DNA from: CAZNFR01 sp964572225
GTDB taxonomy: Bacteria; Bacteroidota; Bacteroidia; Bacteroidales; GCA-2748055
Direction of reading: 5' to 3'
NCBI GenBank assembly: GCA_964572225.1
Contig: CAZNFR010000049.1
Location: 1-26,746, forward strand
Length of the DNA stretch: 26,746 nucleotides
Notes under the pieces: generated by a model
Told to the model about the DNA's origin: nothing
What the model saw: only the letters and a program-made list of their open reading frames with translations
Database searches by the model: none
Part shown: piece by piece, positions 12,736 through 21,252 of the stretch
Layout: each line of letters begins with the position of its first letter
Position numbering within the stretch: the stretch's first letter is position 1
Translations under genes and position numbers: made by a program

Positions 12736-13740
12736 ATGAATAAACGTGCACAGAAAATTCGATTGGGGATCTTTATCGCTGTGAGTTCCGCAATACTTAT
12801 CGGAATTGTGGGATATTTTACAGCCCGCCAGTTCCTGGAAAAAAGCGATAATTATTATGTAGTATACGAAGGGGTATCGGTAGGCGGACTCGAAGTTGGG
12901 AGCCCGGTTAAATACCTGGGTATTAAAGTAGGTAGCATTTCCGACATCCGGATCAGTCCCGACGATGTTAACAGCGTTATCGTGGAGCTCTCCCTTAAAC
13001 CCGGAACCCCGGTTAAACAGGATGCCAAAGCCGATATCGTTACCATGGGAATCACCGGACTCAAGTCTATTGAGATCTCCGGTGGATCGAATGAGGCTCC
13101 TCTCCTGGAAGAAGGGAACCGTCTTCAGTCCGGGAGCTCCATGTCTGAAGAAATAACCGGCAGGGCCGAGGTGATCGCTGAAAAAGCTGAAAAAGTCCTG
13201 AATAACCTTCAACAGTTTACCGATCCGGAAAGCCTGGGGAAATTTACCGAAATGGCCGACAAAATAGGCGAGGTCGTAATGAATGCCGGGGAGGCCATAG
13301 CCCGCATTGATGAACTCGTTACGGCTAATCAGAACGATATAAACAAAACGGTGATTCTTACCCAGGAAATTGCCGAATCTTTAAGGCAAACAACTCTAAG
13401 TCTTGAAACCGCTGCAGCCAGGGTCAACCGCTATATTGCCAGCGATTCCATCGGTGTGATCCTGGGAAACGCACAGGATATTTCCCAAAAACTGAAAGAA
13501 TCCAACCTGAAGGAACTTATAGAAAACCTGGCCAGGGTGGCCGACGAAACCGGGAAGCTTCTGGTGAGAATTGACAGTGATATCAATCGTACAAGCAATG
13601 AACTCCTGCAAAGTCAGGAACTTCTCAGGCTGACTCTTGAGAATCTTAATGAGGCCTCCCAGAAAATAAACAGAAATCCTTCCATCCTGATAAGACCGTC
13701 GGTAGATAAAAATCCACCCGATGAAAAACTTAAAAACTGA
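12736..13740 (+). CDS. MCE-domain (MlaD-like) lipid transport substrate-binding protein
   Basis: The product is 334 aa. A single N-terminal membrane anchor (residues ~9-30) is followed by one MCE domain (~38-115): YYVVYEGVSVGGLEVGSPVKYLGIKVGSISDI, then VTMGITGLKSIEI. A long helical, coiled-coil-forming C-terminal region (~140-320) follows. MCE proteins form a hexameric ring that guides lipids across the periplasm; the long helices may form a tunnel as in PqiB or LetB-type proteins. It is the first gene of a four-gene set with a PqiC-like lipoprotein, permease and ATPase, so it is likely part of a complete ABC importer or exporter keeping outer-membrane lipid asymmetry. The direction of transport cannot be read from the sequence. 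Confidence 0.9.
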   Translation: MNKRAQKIRLGIFIAVSSAILIGIVGYFTARQFLEKSDNYYVVYEGVSVGGLEVGSPVKYLGIKVGSISDIRISPDDVNSVIVELSLKPGTPVKQDAKADIVTMGITGLKSIEISGGSNEAPLLEEGNRLQSGSSMSEEITGRAEVIAEKAEKVLNNLQQFTDPESLGKFTEMADKIGEVVMNAGEAIARIDELVTANQNDINKTVILTQEIAESLRQTTLSLETAAARVNRYIASDSIGVILGNAQDISQKLKESNLKELIENLARVADETGKLLVRIDSDINRTSNELLQSQELLRLTLENLNEASQKINRNPSILIRPSVDKNPPDEKLKN

Positions 13741-13826
13741 TCTCTCTATGAACCTGATTTGAAGGAAAATATGGTTAAATAAAATACCGATAATTCAAAT
13801 ACAAACTTTAGTATAATTCTATTTGT

Positions 13827-14435
13827 ATGAAACTGAAAATCCTTTTCCTTGTCTTTGTCCTGGTTTTAGGTGCTTCCTGCTCACGACAAAAAAATATTGT
13901 TAAGAAATTTTATGATATAAATGTTCCGATGACGGAACATTCAGAAGGTAAGGACCTGCTTCCAAGAGTGAAGGCTACCTGCATGATCCCTGAAGTTTAT
14001 GTTTATCCCCCTTATTCCGGAACCCAGATCCCGCTGAGAAACAGAAGTAATGAACTACAATATTTTAGCTATCATGAATGGGCTGTTAGACCTGCACAGA
14101 TCTTTCGTCAAATAACCATGGATTACCTTTCCGCTGAAAATCTTTTCATAAGGGTTTCTGACCGGTTCTGGAATGAAAATCCGGATTACAGACTGGAACT
14201 AACCATTTTTAATATGGAAGTAATAGAAAATAAAAAGAGTTTTGAAGCCCGGTTTAATTATAAATTTGAACTGATCCATGCCGAAACCTATAATCTTACC
14301 CTTCAACAATCTGCCGACCTTCGCGAAACGTTGGAGAATAATGATCTAAATTTATTCGCAGAGGCAATTAGTACAATGTTTCAAAACGAATTGGAGAAAC
14401 TTGCGGAAAATATCAGGATCAAACTGGCCCGATAA
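13827..14435 (+). CDS. PqiC-like ABC transport auxiliary lipoprotein
   Basis: The product is 202 aa with a lipoprotein signal MKLKILFLVFVLVLGASC, lipobox LGASC and modified Cys18. The mature part fits the ABC-transport auxiliary (PqiC/YmbA) pattern: an early KKFYDINVP like the family's RYYxLxxP, then IPEVYVYPPYSGTQIPLRNRSNELQYFSYHEWAVRPAQIFRQI like its 'P-x-Y-L ... I-V-x-R ... W-A' core. It is expected at the inner leaflet of the outer membrane as docking partner of the MCE protein. It lies 86 bases after the MCE gene and 6 bases before the permease gene, in the same operon. The family call rests on pattern similarity by eye. Confidence 0.75.
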   Translation: MKLKILFLVFVLVLGASCSRQKNIVKKFYDINVPMTEHSEGKDLLPRVKATCMIPEVYVYPPYSGTQIPLRNRSNELQYFSYHEWAVRPAQIFRQITMDYLSAENLFIRVSDRFWNENPDYRLELTIFNMEVIENKKSFEARFNYKFELIHAETYNLTLQQSADLRETLENNDLNLFAEAISTMFQNELEKLAENIRIKLAR

Positions 14436-14441
14436 TGTAAT

Positions 14442-15566
14442 ATGACTGCACTCAAACACTTTGATAACAGTGAGTACTTCGAGTATAACCGGGATGCCGG
14501 AATACTTATCGTCCGGAATTCCCTCTCCCTGGATAATGCAGGTGCGTTGACGGAACTGGTCGTGGAAATCCTGAATACTTCACCTAACCGGGTTTTAACC
14601 CTGAATTTCAAGGATCTGCAAATCCTCGATAGTGCAGGTGCAGCCGCATATTATTATGTCGACTCCTACTCAAAAAAAGTAAATGCCAAATTGGAAATAA
14701 CGGGGATCCCGGAGGATGCCCGGAAGAAACTGGAGCTTTTCAAACCTGCTCAAAAAGAAAGTAAATCCAGGACCAAAGGCGAAGGCTTTTTCGAAAAAAC
14801 AGGCAGCGCTACCATCCGTTTTTGGAAGTTTTACCTGCGTGAATTTCTGTTGCTTACCGTAAATGTCTCCAATTTTGCCATTGCAGATCTTTTCCGAAAG
14901 AAAAAATACCGGAAAGGTGAATTTGTGGCACAGTCGGTTAAAATTGGGGTCAACGCCGTCCCCATTGTCCTGGTAATGACCTTTATTATCGGACTGGTTC
15001 TGGCTTTACAGTCGGCTTCCCAATTGAGAAATTTCGGAGCCGATGTATTTATCGTAGATTTGATTGTTATAGCCATGATGGGCGAAATGGGTCCCCTGAT
15101 CACTGCCATTCTGGTTGCCGGAAGAAGCGGATCGGCCATCGCTGCAGAGATCGCAACCATGAAAGTTACTTCCGAACTCGATGCCCTGCAAACCATGGGA
15201 CTCAACCCGATACGGTTCATCCTACTTCCCAAACTCTACGGCAGCATCTTCACTATGCCTTTTTTGACCATTATGGCAAATGTTTCCGGTATCCTGGGAG
15301 GTGCCCTCGCTGCTTACCTTTATCTCGATATCGGACCAGCCACTTTTTTCTCACGCATGGGTGAGTCCCTATATAATAAAGATATAATCACCGGAATTAT
15401 CAAAAGCATCGTGTTTGCCAATATTATTGTTCTCACGGGCAGTTTTTATGGCTTTCATGTAGATAAAGGGGCGGAAGGGGTAGGGAAGGTTACCACACAA
15501 TCGGTGGTGGTGGCAATATCTCTGGTAATTGTTGCAGATATGATCCTCGGATTATTGTTCTATTAA
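14442..15566 (+). CDS. MlaE-type permease with fused N-terminal STAS domain (MlaB-MlaE fusion)
   Basis: The product is 374 aa, about 110 longer than plain MlaE. Residues ~1-105 form a STAS/MlaB-like domain with LQILDSAGAAAYYYV in place of the usual D-S-S/A-G loop. Residues ~128-374 are the permease with about five membrane segments, including GVNAVPIVLVMTFIIGLVLALQSA, the conserved cytoplasmic loop EMGPLITAILVAGRSGSAIAAEIATMKVTSELDALQTMG and IVFANIIVLTGSFYGFHVDKGAEGVG. In E. coli MlaB is a separate protein that regulates the ATPase; here it is tethered to the permease. The ATPase gene starts 2 bases after the stop. Confidence 0.92.
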   Translation: MTALKHFDNSEYFEYNRDAGILIVRNSLSLDNAGALTELVVEILNTSPNRVLTLNFKDLQILDSAGAAAYYYVDSYSKKVNAKLEITGIPEDARKKLELFKPAQKESKSRTKGEGFFEKTGSATIRFWKFYLREFLLLTVNVSNFAIADLFRKKKYRKGEFVAQSVKIGVNAVPIVLVMTFIIGLVLALQSASQLRNFGADVFIVDLIVIAMMGEMGPLITAILVAGRSGSAIAAEIATMKVTSELDALQTMGLNPIRFILLPKLYGSIFTMPFLTIMANVSGILGGALAAYLYLDIGPATFFSRMGESLYNKDIITGIIKSIVFANIIVLTGSFYGFHVDKGAEGVGKVTTQSVVVAISLVIVADMILGLLFY

Positions 15567-15568
15567 TT

Positions 15569-16333
15569 ATGAATGAGAAACAAACTATTATTGAAGCTGA
15601 AGGCTTGAGTCTTTCATTTGGCAATAAAAAAGTACTCGACGGAGTCTCTTTCAATATCAATGAAGGAGAAATTACAGTGATCCTGGGTGGCAGCGGATCG
15701 GGCAAGACCACCATCTTTCGTTCCGTTCTGGGTCTCCTGGAGCCCGAAAAAGGAAGCATACATGTATTTGATAAAGAACTAACCTCCATGGATGAATCTG
15801 AACTGCTTGAGTACTATATGAAAATCGGAGTCTTTTATCAGGAAGGGGCCCTCCTCAGCTCAATGACGGTCGGAGAAAATATTGCCCTGGCACTGGAACA
15901 ACATACTTCACTTCCGACAGAAATAATCCATTCCATGGTCAGTTCGAAGCTTAACCTGGTCGGTTTGCCGGAAGTGGAATCACTTTATCCTTCCGAACTA
16001 AGCGGTGGAATGCTGAAAAGAGCTGCCCTCGCAAGAGCCATCATCCGTGATCCTAAACTGCTGCTGTGTGATGAACCAGGCGCCGGACTTGATCCGGTCT
16101 CCCTCTCCGCACTGGACGACCTGATCCTGAATCTCAAAAATCAATTGGGTATGACCATCCTTATGGTTACCCACGAAGTTTCCAGCATTCAAAGAATAGC
16201 CGATAAGATCATTTTCCTGGAAGAAGGGCAGGTGGTTTTCGAAGGCAGCCTCCAAAATGCCCTCAATTCATCCGTTTCATCCGTAAAAAATTTCTTTTCC
16301 GCTGCATCGGACATATCAACAAAAAAGGGATGA
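15569..16333 (+). CDS. MlaF-type ABC transporter ATPase of the MCE lipid transport system
   Basis: The product is 254 aa. Walker A is GGSGSGKTT (residues 40-48, K46), followed by a Q-loop at VFYQEGALLSSMTVGENIAL, signature LSGGMLKRAALARA (144-157), Walker B LLLCDEPGAGLDP (165-176) and switch H202 (VTHE). The 'GALLSSMTVGENIA' stretch is typical of the MlaF branch. It powers lipid movement through the MlaE-type permease on the cytoplasmic face of the inner membrane. It is the last gene of the operon; no clear hairpin terminator follows before the next promoter at 16483. Confidence 0.93.
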   Translation: MNEKQTIIEAEGLSLSFGNKKVLDGVSFNINEGEITVILGGSGSGKTTIFRSVLGLLEPEKGSIHVFDKELTSMDESELLEYYMKIGVFYQEGALLSSMTVGENIALALEQHTSLPTEIIHSMVSSKLNLVGLPEVESLYPSELSGGMLKRAALARAIIRDPKLLLCDEPGAGLDPVSLSALDDLILNLKNQLGMTILMVTHEVSSIQRIADKIIFLEEGQVVFEGSLQNALNSSVSSVKNFFSAASDISTKKG

Positions 16334-16482
16334 TTGTTAATATCCTAATCAGGGTTAATCTATAATATTGATAATTAATATGTTATAATCCATCCCTTAC
16401 CTAACAATTTGTTAATAACCTATGTCAATATTATGTTAAGACTTAAAGGTCCGATTTCTTGGATCTTGAAGGTTTCTTACCT

Positions 16483-16490
16483 TATATTTG
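16483..16490 (+). promoter_or_regulatory. -7 promoter box of the 450-nt RNA
   Basis: TATATTTG is a perfect TAnnTTTG. TTG at 16459-16461, 21 bases upstream, may serve as the -33 element. The start of transcription should be near 16496-16498. Confidence 0.6.
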
Positions 16491-16499
16491 ATTCACCAG

Positions 16500-16898
16500 A
16501 TGAGCGATAACCGGGTACTCATCAGACAGGAAGGTGAAACCTCTTTGGAGGGGGATCCGGATTCTCCCGGAGCCTACGGGCACCAGGAAGGTTTGATGAG
16601 TGAAAATGAGGATGAGCAATCATCTTCAACCAGGTCAGAAGACATCGTTCCGAGGTCTTTGAAGTACTGGCGTTTCTTGCAGGATGACAGATCCGGACTT
16701 AATTGGACGGACCAGGATTCCAGCCCGTCTGACAAAGATCGTAAGACCTTACTCATTCCGGGTGCAAGGGATGATCTGATGATAGACCGCTTCGGTGGAA
16801 AGTCATCAGGGTGTGGATGGAAAATCCTTCGGGATCTTCCGGAAAATACCAGCCAGGTGAACCGTAATCTGGCATTGTTTAGGTGCTACGGCAGCTAA
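16500..16898 (+). CDS. Possible small hydrophilic protein (doubtful; overlaps candidate RNA)
   Basis: Starting at ATG 16500, which would be nearly leaderless given the predicted transcription start near 16497, the frame codes for 132 aa, MSDNRVLIRQEGETSLEG and onward. It is rich in Ser, Asp and Arg, poor in hydrophobic residues, and has no signal peptide or known domain. A longer start at 16488 lies inside the promoter box and is unlikely. The frame ends 8 bases before the terminator stem. The composition is unlike ordinary globular proteins, and the density of hairpins favours a noncoding RNA. Confidence 0.22.
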   Translation: MSDNRVLIRQEGETSLEGDPDSPGAYGHQEGLMSENEDEQSSSTRSEDIVPRSLKYWRFLQDDRSGLNWTDQDSSPSDKDRKTLLIPGARDDLMIDRFGGKSSGCGWKILRDLPENTSQVNRNLALFRCYGS

Positions 16899-16906
16899 AT
16901 AATGAG

Positions 16907-16947
16907 ATGGGAGCCATTCTTTCTGAATGGCTCCCATTTGCGTTTTA
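16907..16947 (+). terminator. Strong intrinsic terminator
   Basis: ATGGGAGCCATTC (16907-16919) and GAATGGCTCCCAT (16925-16937) form a perfect 13-bp stem with a TTTCT loop, followed by TTGCGTTTT. It ends the transcript starting near 16497. Confidence 0.8.
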
Positions 16948-17173
16948 GGCCTGTTAATAACTTACCGTTGTAAATCCATTTGATTAAAGAATTGTTTTTT
17001 TCCACGAGCATCTTTAGTTACCCCCATAAACAGCCGATTTCTTATGCGAATGGTTCTCATTTCCTGAAATATCCGTTCTCTTCGCCCTACCCGGACTTAC
17101 CATCAATCTCAATGAAATCAGTGCTTTCAGGCTATCGAACATTTTTAACAAAGAATGGTTAATATCTTGATTG
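16948..17173. other. Intergenic region without a supported gene
   Basis: No open frame with a plausible start or domain and no strong repeat was found. The region separates the terminator at 16907 from the promoter at 17174. Confidence 0.5.
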
Positions 17174-17203
17174 TTTGTTGGCCTGCAAAATGAACTACAT
17201 TTG
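17174..17203 (+). promoter_or_regulatory. Promoter of the serine hydrolase gene
   Basis: TTTG at 17174-17177 and TACATTTG at 17196-17203, 18 bases apart, match the Bacteroidota -33 and -7 elements. The predicted start near 17209 leaves an 85-base leader containing a small hairpin, CCGCA/TGCGG at 17266-17282, just before the start codon. Confidence 0.65.
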
Positions 17204-17293
17204 CAGCAGATTTTTTTTAATAAGTCTAAATAAGGGACTCCGTTTTCTTCCTGTGCAAAGTAAATCCGCAGAAAGAATGCGGAGAATTTTTAT

Positions 17294-18652
17294 ATGAGAA
17301 CATTAACACAACACAGGATTTGGAAGAAACTCATCAGCGTGGGAATAGTAATCCTGTTCTTCTTCGGGGAAATTGCGATCAGTTTTTCGGATAAGGCAGA
17401 TGAAAACTCACTGATCGATAACGAGAATATCTCTTTTGCGCTCAGACTGGAAAACGATGATACCGAATTTGCCGATGAGCCCTCCATCGATCTGCTCTTC
17501 GAAACTTTCCTGGAAAAGTATAATATCGAAGGTGCATCCGTAGCCGTAACCTACAACGAAAAGCTGGTCTACGCAAAAGGGTTTGGTTATGCCAATACGG
17601 AAACCGGAGAAGAAGTGCAACCCGGACATTTGTTTCGGATCGCAAGCGTTTCCAAACTCCTCACAGCTACCGGGATCATGAAACTCGTCGAAGAAGGACA
17701 GCTGTCCCTGGATGACCCTGTTTTCGGACCCGAAGGAATTCTCAACCATCCCAGATTTCTGAATTATGAAGATAAAAGGGTGGAGGAAATAACCGTTAAG
17801 AATCTTCTCAATCATACCCCGGGCTGGTCAAGGCATAAGGGTGACCCCATCTTTAATTCCCTCTATGTGGCTCACAAGTTCAAACTTCCTGCCCCGGCAC
17901 AACTCGATGATATTATCGTTTACCAGCTGGAAAAACCCCTTTCCTTCGATCCCGGAAGCATATATTCCTATTCAAATCTGGGTTATGCCATCCTGGGGAA
18001 AATTATTGAACTAAAAAGTGGTATTCCCTATGAAGACTATATTGCCCTGAATATCCTGAAACCCCACGGTATTCACGATATGCATATTGGCCATTCACTT
18101 TACCACGAAAAATTCCCTAACGAAGTGCATTATTATGAACCCGCCGGATCATCCCTTACCCAATCCTTCGACGGATCCGGGAAAATGGTTAAAAAATCCT
18201 ATGGCGGAAACAATATGGAACTTCTCGGAGCTGCCGGCGGATGGGTAGCCTCAGCACCCGAACTCGCAAGGTTTATTAGTGCCATCGATGGATATTCGGT
18301 TATCGACGATGTGCTGGATTCAACCCTGATCGTAAATATGGCAGATGCGGAATTTGCCGGCAAAGGTCTCATCGGATGGAGAGGGGCAGACCAACATGGC
18401 ACATGGTGGCGAACCGGCACCCTTTCCGGGACAACCGCCCTGGTCATGCGCTTCGGAAACGGGGAAAACTGGGTGGTGCTCCTGAATTCTTCAGCATACA
18501 AAAGAATACGTATCCATAATAAGCTTTCCCGTACCATTTTTGCCGCTTCTTACAGAGTTAAGAACTGGCCTTCCTATGACCTGTTCGCAAATATTCAATC
18601 CGGCTCCCCGGCTTCCATGGGCGAAATTCCTGCGATGAATCCGGAACTCTGA
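17294..18652 (+). CDS. Serine beta-lactamase/PBP-fold hydrolase (class C-like family)
   Basis: The product is 452 aa. An N-terminal hydrophobic segment (residues ~13-31) is a signal peptide or anchor, so it acts in the periplasm. Nucleophile motif SxxK is S118-V-S-K121 (FRIASVSKLL), the tyrosine motif is Y226-S-N228 (YSYSNLGYAILG), and HGTWWRTGTLSG near 368-379 occupies the place of the third KTG-like motif. LNHTPGWSR is the family's 'LLTHTSG' element. Members include esterases, D-amino peptidases, PBP4-like carboxypeptidases and class C beta-lactamases; the substrate cannot be told. It is single, with its own promoter at 17174. A small hairpin in its leader could affect translation. Confidence 0.9.
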   Translation: MRTLTQHRIWKKLISVGIVILFFFGEIAISFSDKADENSLIDNENISFALRLENDDTEFADEPSIDLLFETFLEKYNIEGASVAVTYNEKLVYAKGFGYANTETGEEVQPGHLFRIASVSKLLTATGIMKLVEEGQLSLDDPVFGPEGILNHPRFLNYEDKRVEEITVKNLLNHTPGWSRHKGDPIFNSLYVAHKFKLPAPAQLDDIIVYQLEKPLSFDPGSIYSYSNLGYAILGKIIELKSGIPYEDYIALNILKPHGIHDMHIGHSLYHEKFPNEVHYYEPAGSSLTQSFDGSGKMVKKSYGGNNMELLGAAGGWVASAPELARFISAIDGYSVIDDVLDSTLIVNMADAEFAGKGLIGWRGADQHGTWWRTGTLSGTTALVMRFGNGENWVVLLNSSAYKRIRIHNKLSRTIFAASYRVKNWPSYDLFANIQSGSPASMGEIPAMNPEL

Positions 18653-18710
18653 TTTTTCTTTTCTTTTTTTCGGTTTTACACGTATATTTACCGCCACCGG
18701 GACTAATTCA

Positions 18711-19670
18711 ATGGAGCTGATCAATATCGAACAAATTGACCCCCTTCATCTTGGGGAAATTGATTTTCATTTTTTTATCGGAGCATCTGGATTCGAAAAA
18801 AGATGCCCTTACCTTGTCTCCAATTTTGCAGTAAAGGCAGATCGGTTTATTGTGCTAGCCTTCAGGGAAAAACCAAACGACCACCAAAGGAAACTGAACG
18901 ACGATTTTTTTAAAGAGAGAAATTATGAAGTTATCTCCGTTTCCGGTGCAGAGAATGTAAGCCTGCATAAATTCTTAAACCCCGAAGCAACCCTAAACCC
19001 TTCAGCCAAAGAAATAAATATTATTGTTGATTATTCCTGTATGACCAAAAAATGGTATGCATCCATTATTTCGGAATTGGTTAAAAATGAAGAGGACAAA
19101 AACGTGTATAATCTCTTTTTCTCCTATACACCCGCCGTTTTTCGTCCGGAAGCCAAATCCAGAGCCTTCAGATTAAAGGAATCCATACCGGTAAACAAAG
19201 ACGTAAATCAGGATAAAGGAAAACCGGTAGCCCTTATTATCGGATTGGGAACAGATAAGAAAAAGGCTGAATACATTGCCAGAAACATCAAACACCAGGA
19301 ACTTGTGCTCATGTATGCCGATCCCGCCATAAACAGAGAGTACGTAATCAATCTGCTTCAGAATAATCAGGACCTTATCAATTCTGTGGAAATCAGGAAC
19401 TTTATTAACTTCCCAATCCATAACCTTGAGAAAATCAATCGTATACTCGTTAACCTGGTCCTCGAACTAAGACTGAATTATAAAGTCGTAATTGCACCCG
19501 TAGGACCTAAAGTTTTCACCCTTGTTTCCCTTCTGATCTCGTCCAGATATCCGGATGTTGAGGTGAAAGGATTCAGCTCCGGGGGGAATGAGAATACTTC
19601 CCTCAAAGAACCCGCCAGTAACCCGATAATCCTGAAAACAACCTTCAGTAATCTGGATGATGAGATCTAA
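18711..19670 (+). CDS. Unrecognised cytosolic protein with two Rossmann-like halves
   Basis: The product is 319 aa without signal peptide or membrane segments. The N-terminal half has HFFIGASGFEKRCPYLV (residues ~20-36), a strand RFIVLAF, and INIIVDYSCMTKKWYASII (~102-120). The C-terminal half restarts with KPVALIIGLGTDKKKAEYIARNI (~171-193) and contains YKVVIAPVGPKVFTLVSLLISSRYPDVEVKGFSSGG (~257-292). Alternating strands and helices suggest two alpha/beta domains, perhaps binding a nucleotide. I do not recognise the family and assign no function. It stands alone between two unrelated genes; TATATTTA at 18683-18690 could be its -7 box. Confidence 0.8.
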   Translation: MELINIEQIDPLHLGEIDFHFFIGASGFEKRCPYLVSNFAVKADRFIVLAFREKPNDHQRKLNDDFFKERNYEVISVSGAENVSLHKFLNPEATLNPSAKEINIIVDYSCMTKKWYASIISELVKNEEDKNVYNLFFSYTPAVFRPEAKSRAFRLKESIPVNKDVNQDKGKPVALIIGLGTDKKKAEYIARNIKHQELVLMYADPAINREYVINLLQNNQDLINSVEIRNFINFPIHNLEKINRILVNLVLELRLNYKVVIAPVGPKVFTLVSLLISSRYPDVEVKGFSSGGNENTSLKEPASNPIILKTTFSNLDDEI

Positions 19671-19811
19671 ACGGGCAGAATAATACCGGTTCTATCCCTC
19701 CCTTAAACATTTCCTCCAACCCATTGTTAACCTTTGTTGGAACTTTATCGACGGTTTCGTAAATTGCTATAATTTATTTAGACCCGGTATAAATTATTCC
19801 CCCAAAAATGC

Positions 19812-19819
19812 TATTTTTG
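19812..19819 (+). promoter_or_regulatory. -7 promoter box of the 2-oxoacid dehydrogenase genes
   Basis: TATTTTTG is a perfect TAnnTTTG 23 bases upstream of the E2 start codon, giving a leader of about 17 bases. No TTTG is seen at the usual -33 distance. Confidence 0.5.
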
Positions 19820-19842
19820 CAAACTTTAAAACTACGATACAT

Positions 19843-21228
19843 ATGGCACAATTCGAAGTAATCATGCCCAAAATGGGTGAAAGTATTGAAGAGGCAACCA
19901 TTACAAACTGGTTTGTCAAGGAGGGGGATAAGGTGGAAGAAGATGACGTACTCCTTGAGATCGCAACCGATAAGGTTGACTCAGAAATACCTTCGCCGGT
20001 GGAAGGGGTGGTTAAAAAAATCATGTACCAGCAGGACGAAGTTGTCGCTGTGGGTTCAGTAATCGCAATTATAGATCTGGATGGCGAAGGAGGAGAGGAT
20101 TCAGCTGATGAGGAAGCAGAAGTGGAAAAAGCCGGTGTGGATGCAGAAATCCTTTCCGAAGATAAAGAGAGTGAAAGCCCCTCCGATGCGGAGCCAAAAG
20201 CAAAACATTCAGAAGAGGTTCCGGCTGCAACTCTAAGCGCGAAGTCGGGCGATCGCTTTTATTCACCCCTGGTAAGGAAAATAGCCAGTGAGGAACACAT
20301 TAGCCAGCAGGAACTGGATGCCATCGAAGGAAGCGGACTGAATGGCAGGGTGCAGAAAAAGGATGTTCTCGACTATCTCGAAAAACGCAGGTCGGGTAAA
20401 CCGGCAGATTCAAAACCTGCTCAAACGGTTGAAAGGACCTCCGGAACCGATAAAAAAGAACAGATGGAACAGGCCCGACCCACTGCAGATGCTCCCAAAG
20501 CCTCAGCTTCCCTGTCATCGGGCGATGAGATTATAAAAATGGACCGTATGCGCAAAATAATCGCAGAGCATATGATCCGCTCCAAACAAACCTCGGCACA
20601 TGTTACCAATATGATCGAGGCCGATGTAACCAACATCGTTAACTGGCGAAATAAGCACAAAGATGCTTTCCTGCAAAGAGAAGGTACAAAACTTACCTAT
20701 TTACCCGTATTTCTGGAAGCCACCATTAAAGCCCTGAAAGATTTCCCAAGAATCAATTCCTCGGTCGATGGTGAAAATATTATTGTCAAAAAGAATATTA
20801 ACCTGGGTGTAGCTGTCGCCCTGCCCGATAATAACCTGATCGTACCGGTGATCAAAAATGCCGACGATCTGAATATTGCCGGACTCGCGAAAGCCATTAA
20901 CAAGCTGGCGTCCAATGCTAGGAATAATAAGCTGAGTCCAGATGACATTCAGGGAGGAACCTTCACGGTTACCAATTTCGGCAGCTTTGGAAATACCATC
21001 GGAACCCCGATCATTAATCAACCTCAGGTTGCCATACTCGCGGTAGGGGCCATTGAGAAAAAACCTGCAGTTCTTGAAACCCCTCATGGGGACGTAATTG
21101 CAATAAGGCACAAAATGTTTCTATCCCTTACCTACGACCACAGGATCATAGATGGCGCTCTCGGAGGTTCTTACCTTAAGCGTCTTGCCGATTACCTTGA
21201 AGATTTTGATCCTGAAAAACCTTTGTAA
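19843..21228 (+). CDS. 2-oxoacid dehydrogenase E2, dihydrolipoamide acyltransferase
   Basis: The product is 461 aa. Residues 1-~78 are one lipoyl domain with lipoylation Lys K44 (EIATDKVDSEIPSPVEG). An acidic linker follows, then a peripheral-subunit-binding domain at ~139-180 (YSPLVRKIASEEHISQQELDAIEGSGLNGRV), and a catalytic acyltransferase domain (~230-461) ending SLTYDHRIIDGALGG with H433 and D437. The enzyme moves the acyl group from E1 via lipoate to CoA. It is followed 24 bases later by the fused E1, so both are one operon. Lipoyl and E1 sequences suggest the branched-chain (2-oxoisovalerate) complex, but pyruvate as substrate cannot be excluded. No E3 is in the window. Confidence 0.93.
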   Translation: MAQFEVIMPKMGESIEEATITNWFVKEGDKVEEDDVLLEIATDKVDSEIPSPVEGVVKKIMYQQDEVVAVGSVIAIIDLDGEGGEDSADEEAEVEKAGVDAEILSEDKESESPSDAEPKAKHSEEVPAATLSAKSGDRFYSPLVRKIASEEHISQQELDAIEGSGLNGRVQKKDVLDYLEKRRSGKPADSKPAQTVERTSGTDKKEQMEQARPTADAPKASASLSSGDEIIKMDRMRKIIAEHMIRSKQTSAHVTNMIEADVTNIVNWRNKHKDAFLQREGTKLTYLPVFLEATIKALKDFPRINSSVDGENIIVKKNINLGVAVALPDNNLIVPVIKNADDLNIAGLAKAINKLASNARNNKLSPDDIQGGTFTVTNFGSFGNTIGTPIINQPQVAILAVGAIEKKPAVLETPHGDVIAIRHKMFLSLTYDHRIIDGALGGSYLKRLADYLEDFDPEKPL

Positions 21229-21252
21229 TACCTGTAAAACCTCATTAATAAA

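Larger units (their letters stand above)
16497..16947 (+). ncRNA. Candidate structured RNA of about 450 nt, family not recognised
   Basis: The unit is framed by a perfect -7 box just upstream and a strong intrinsic terminator at its end. The sequence is dense in local hairpins: GATGAG/CTCATC at the 5' end (16499-16522), AAGAC/GTCTT near 16639-16660, ATCC-TTCG-GGAT with a UUCG tetraloop near 16824-16836, and TGATGA/TCATCA around 16777-16809. RNase P RNA and tmRNA were considered; their conserved cores are not seen. A frame from the ATG at 16500 is open across it, so a small mRNA is the main alternative. Confidence 0.42.

Noticed and set aside
16497..16947. RNase P RNA or tmRNA
   Set aside because: No GAGGAAAGTCC-type core, no ACAGAAA-type motif, no tRNA-like end with a CCA or TTC arm.
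16980..17162. Plus-strand 60-codon frame as a gene
   Set aside because: It follows a terminator, precedes a promoter and has no recognisable content.
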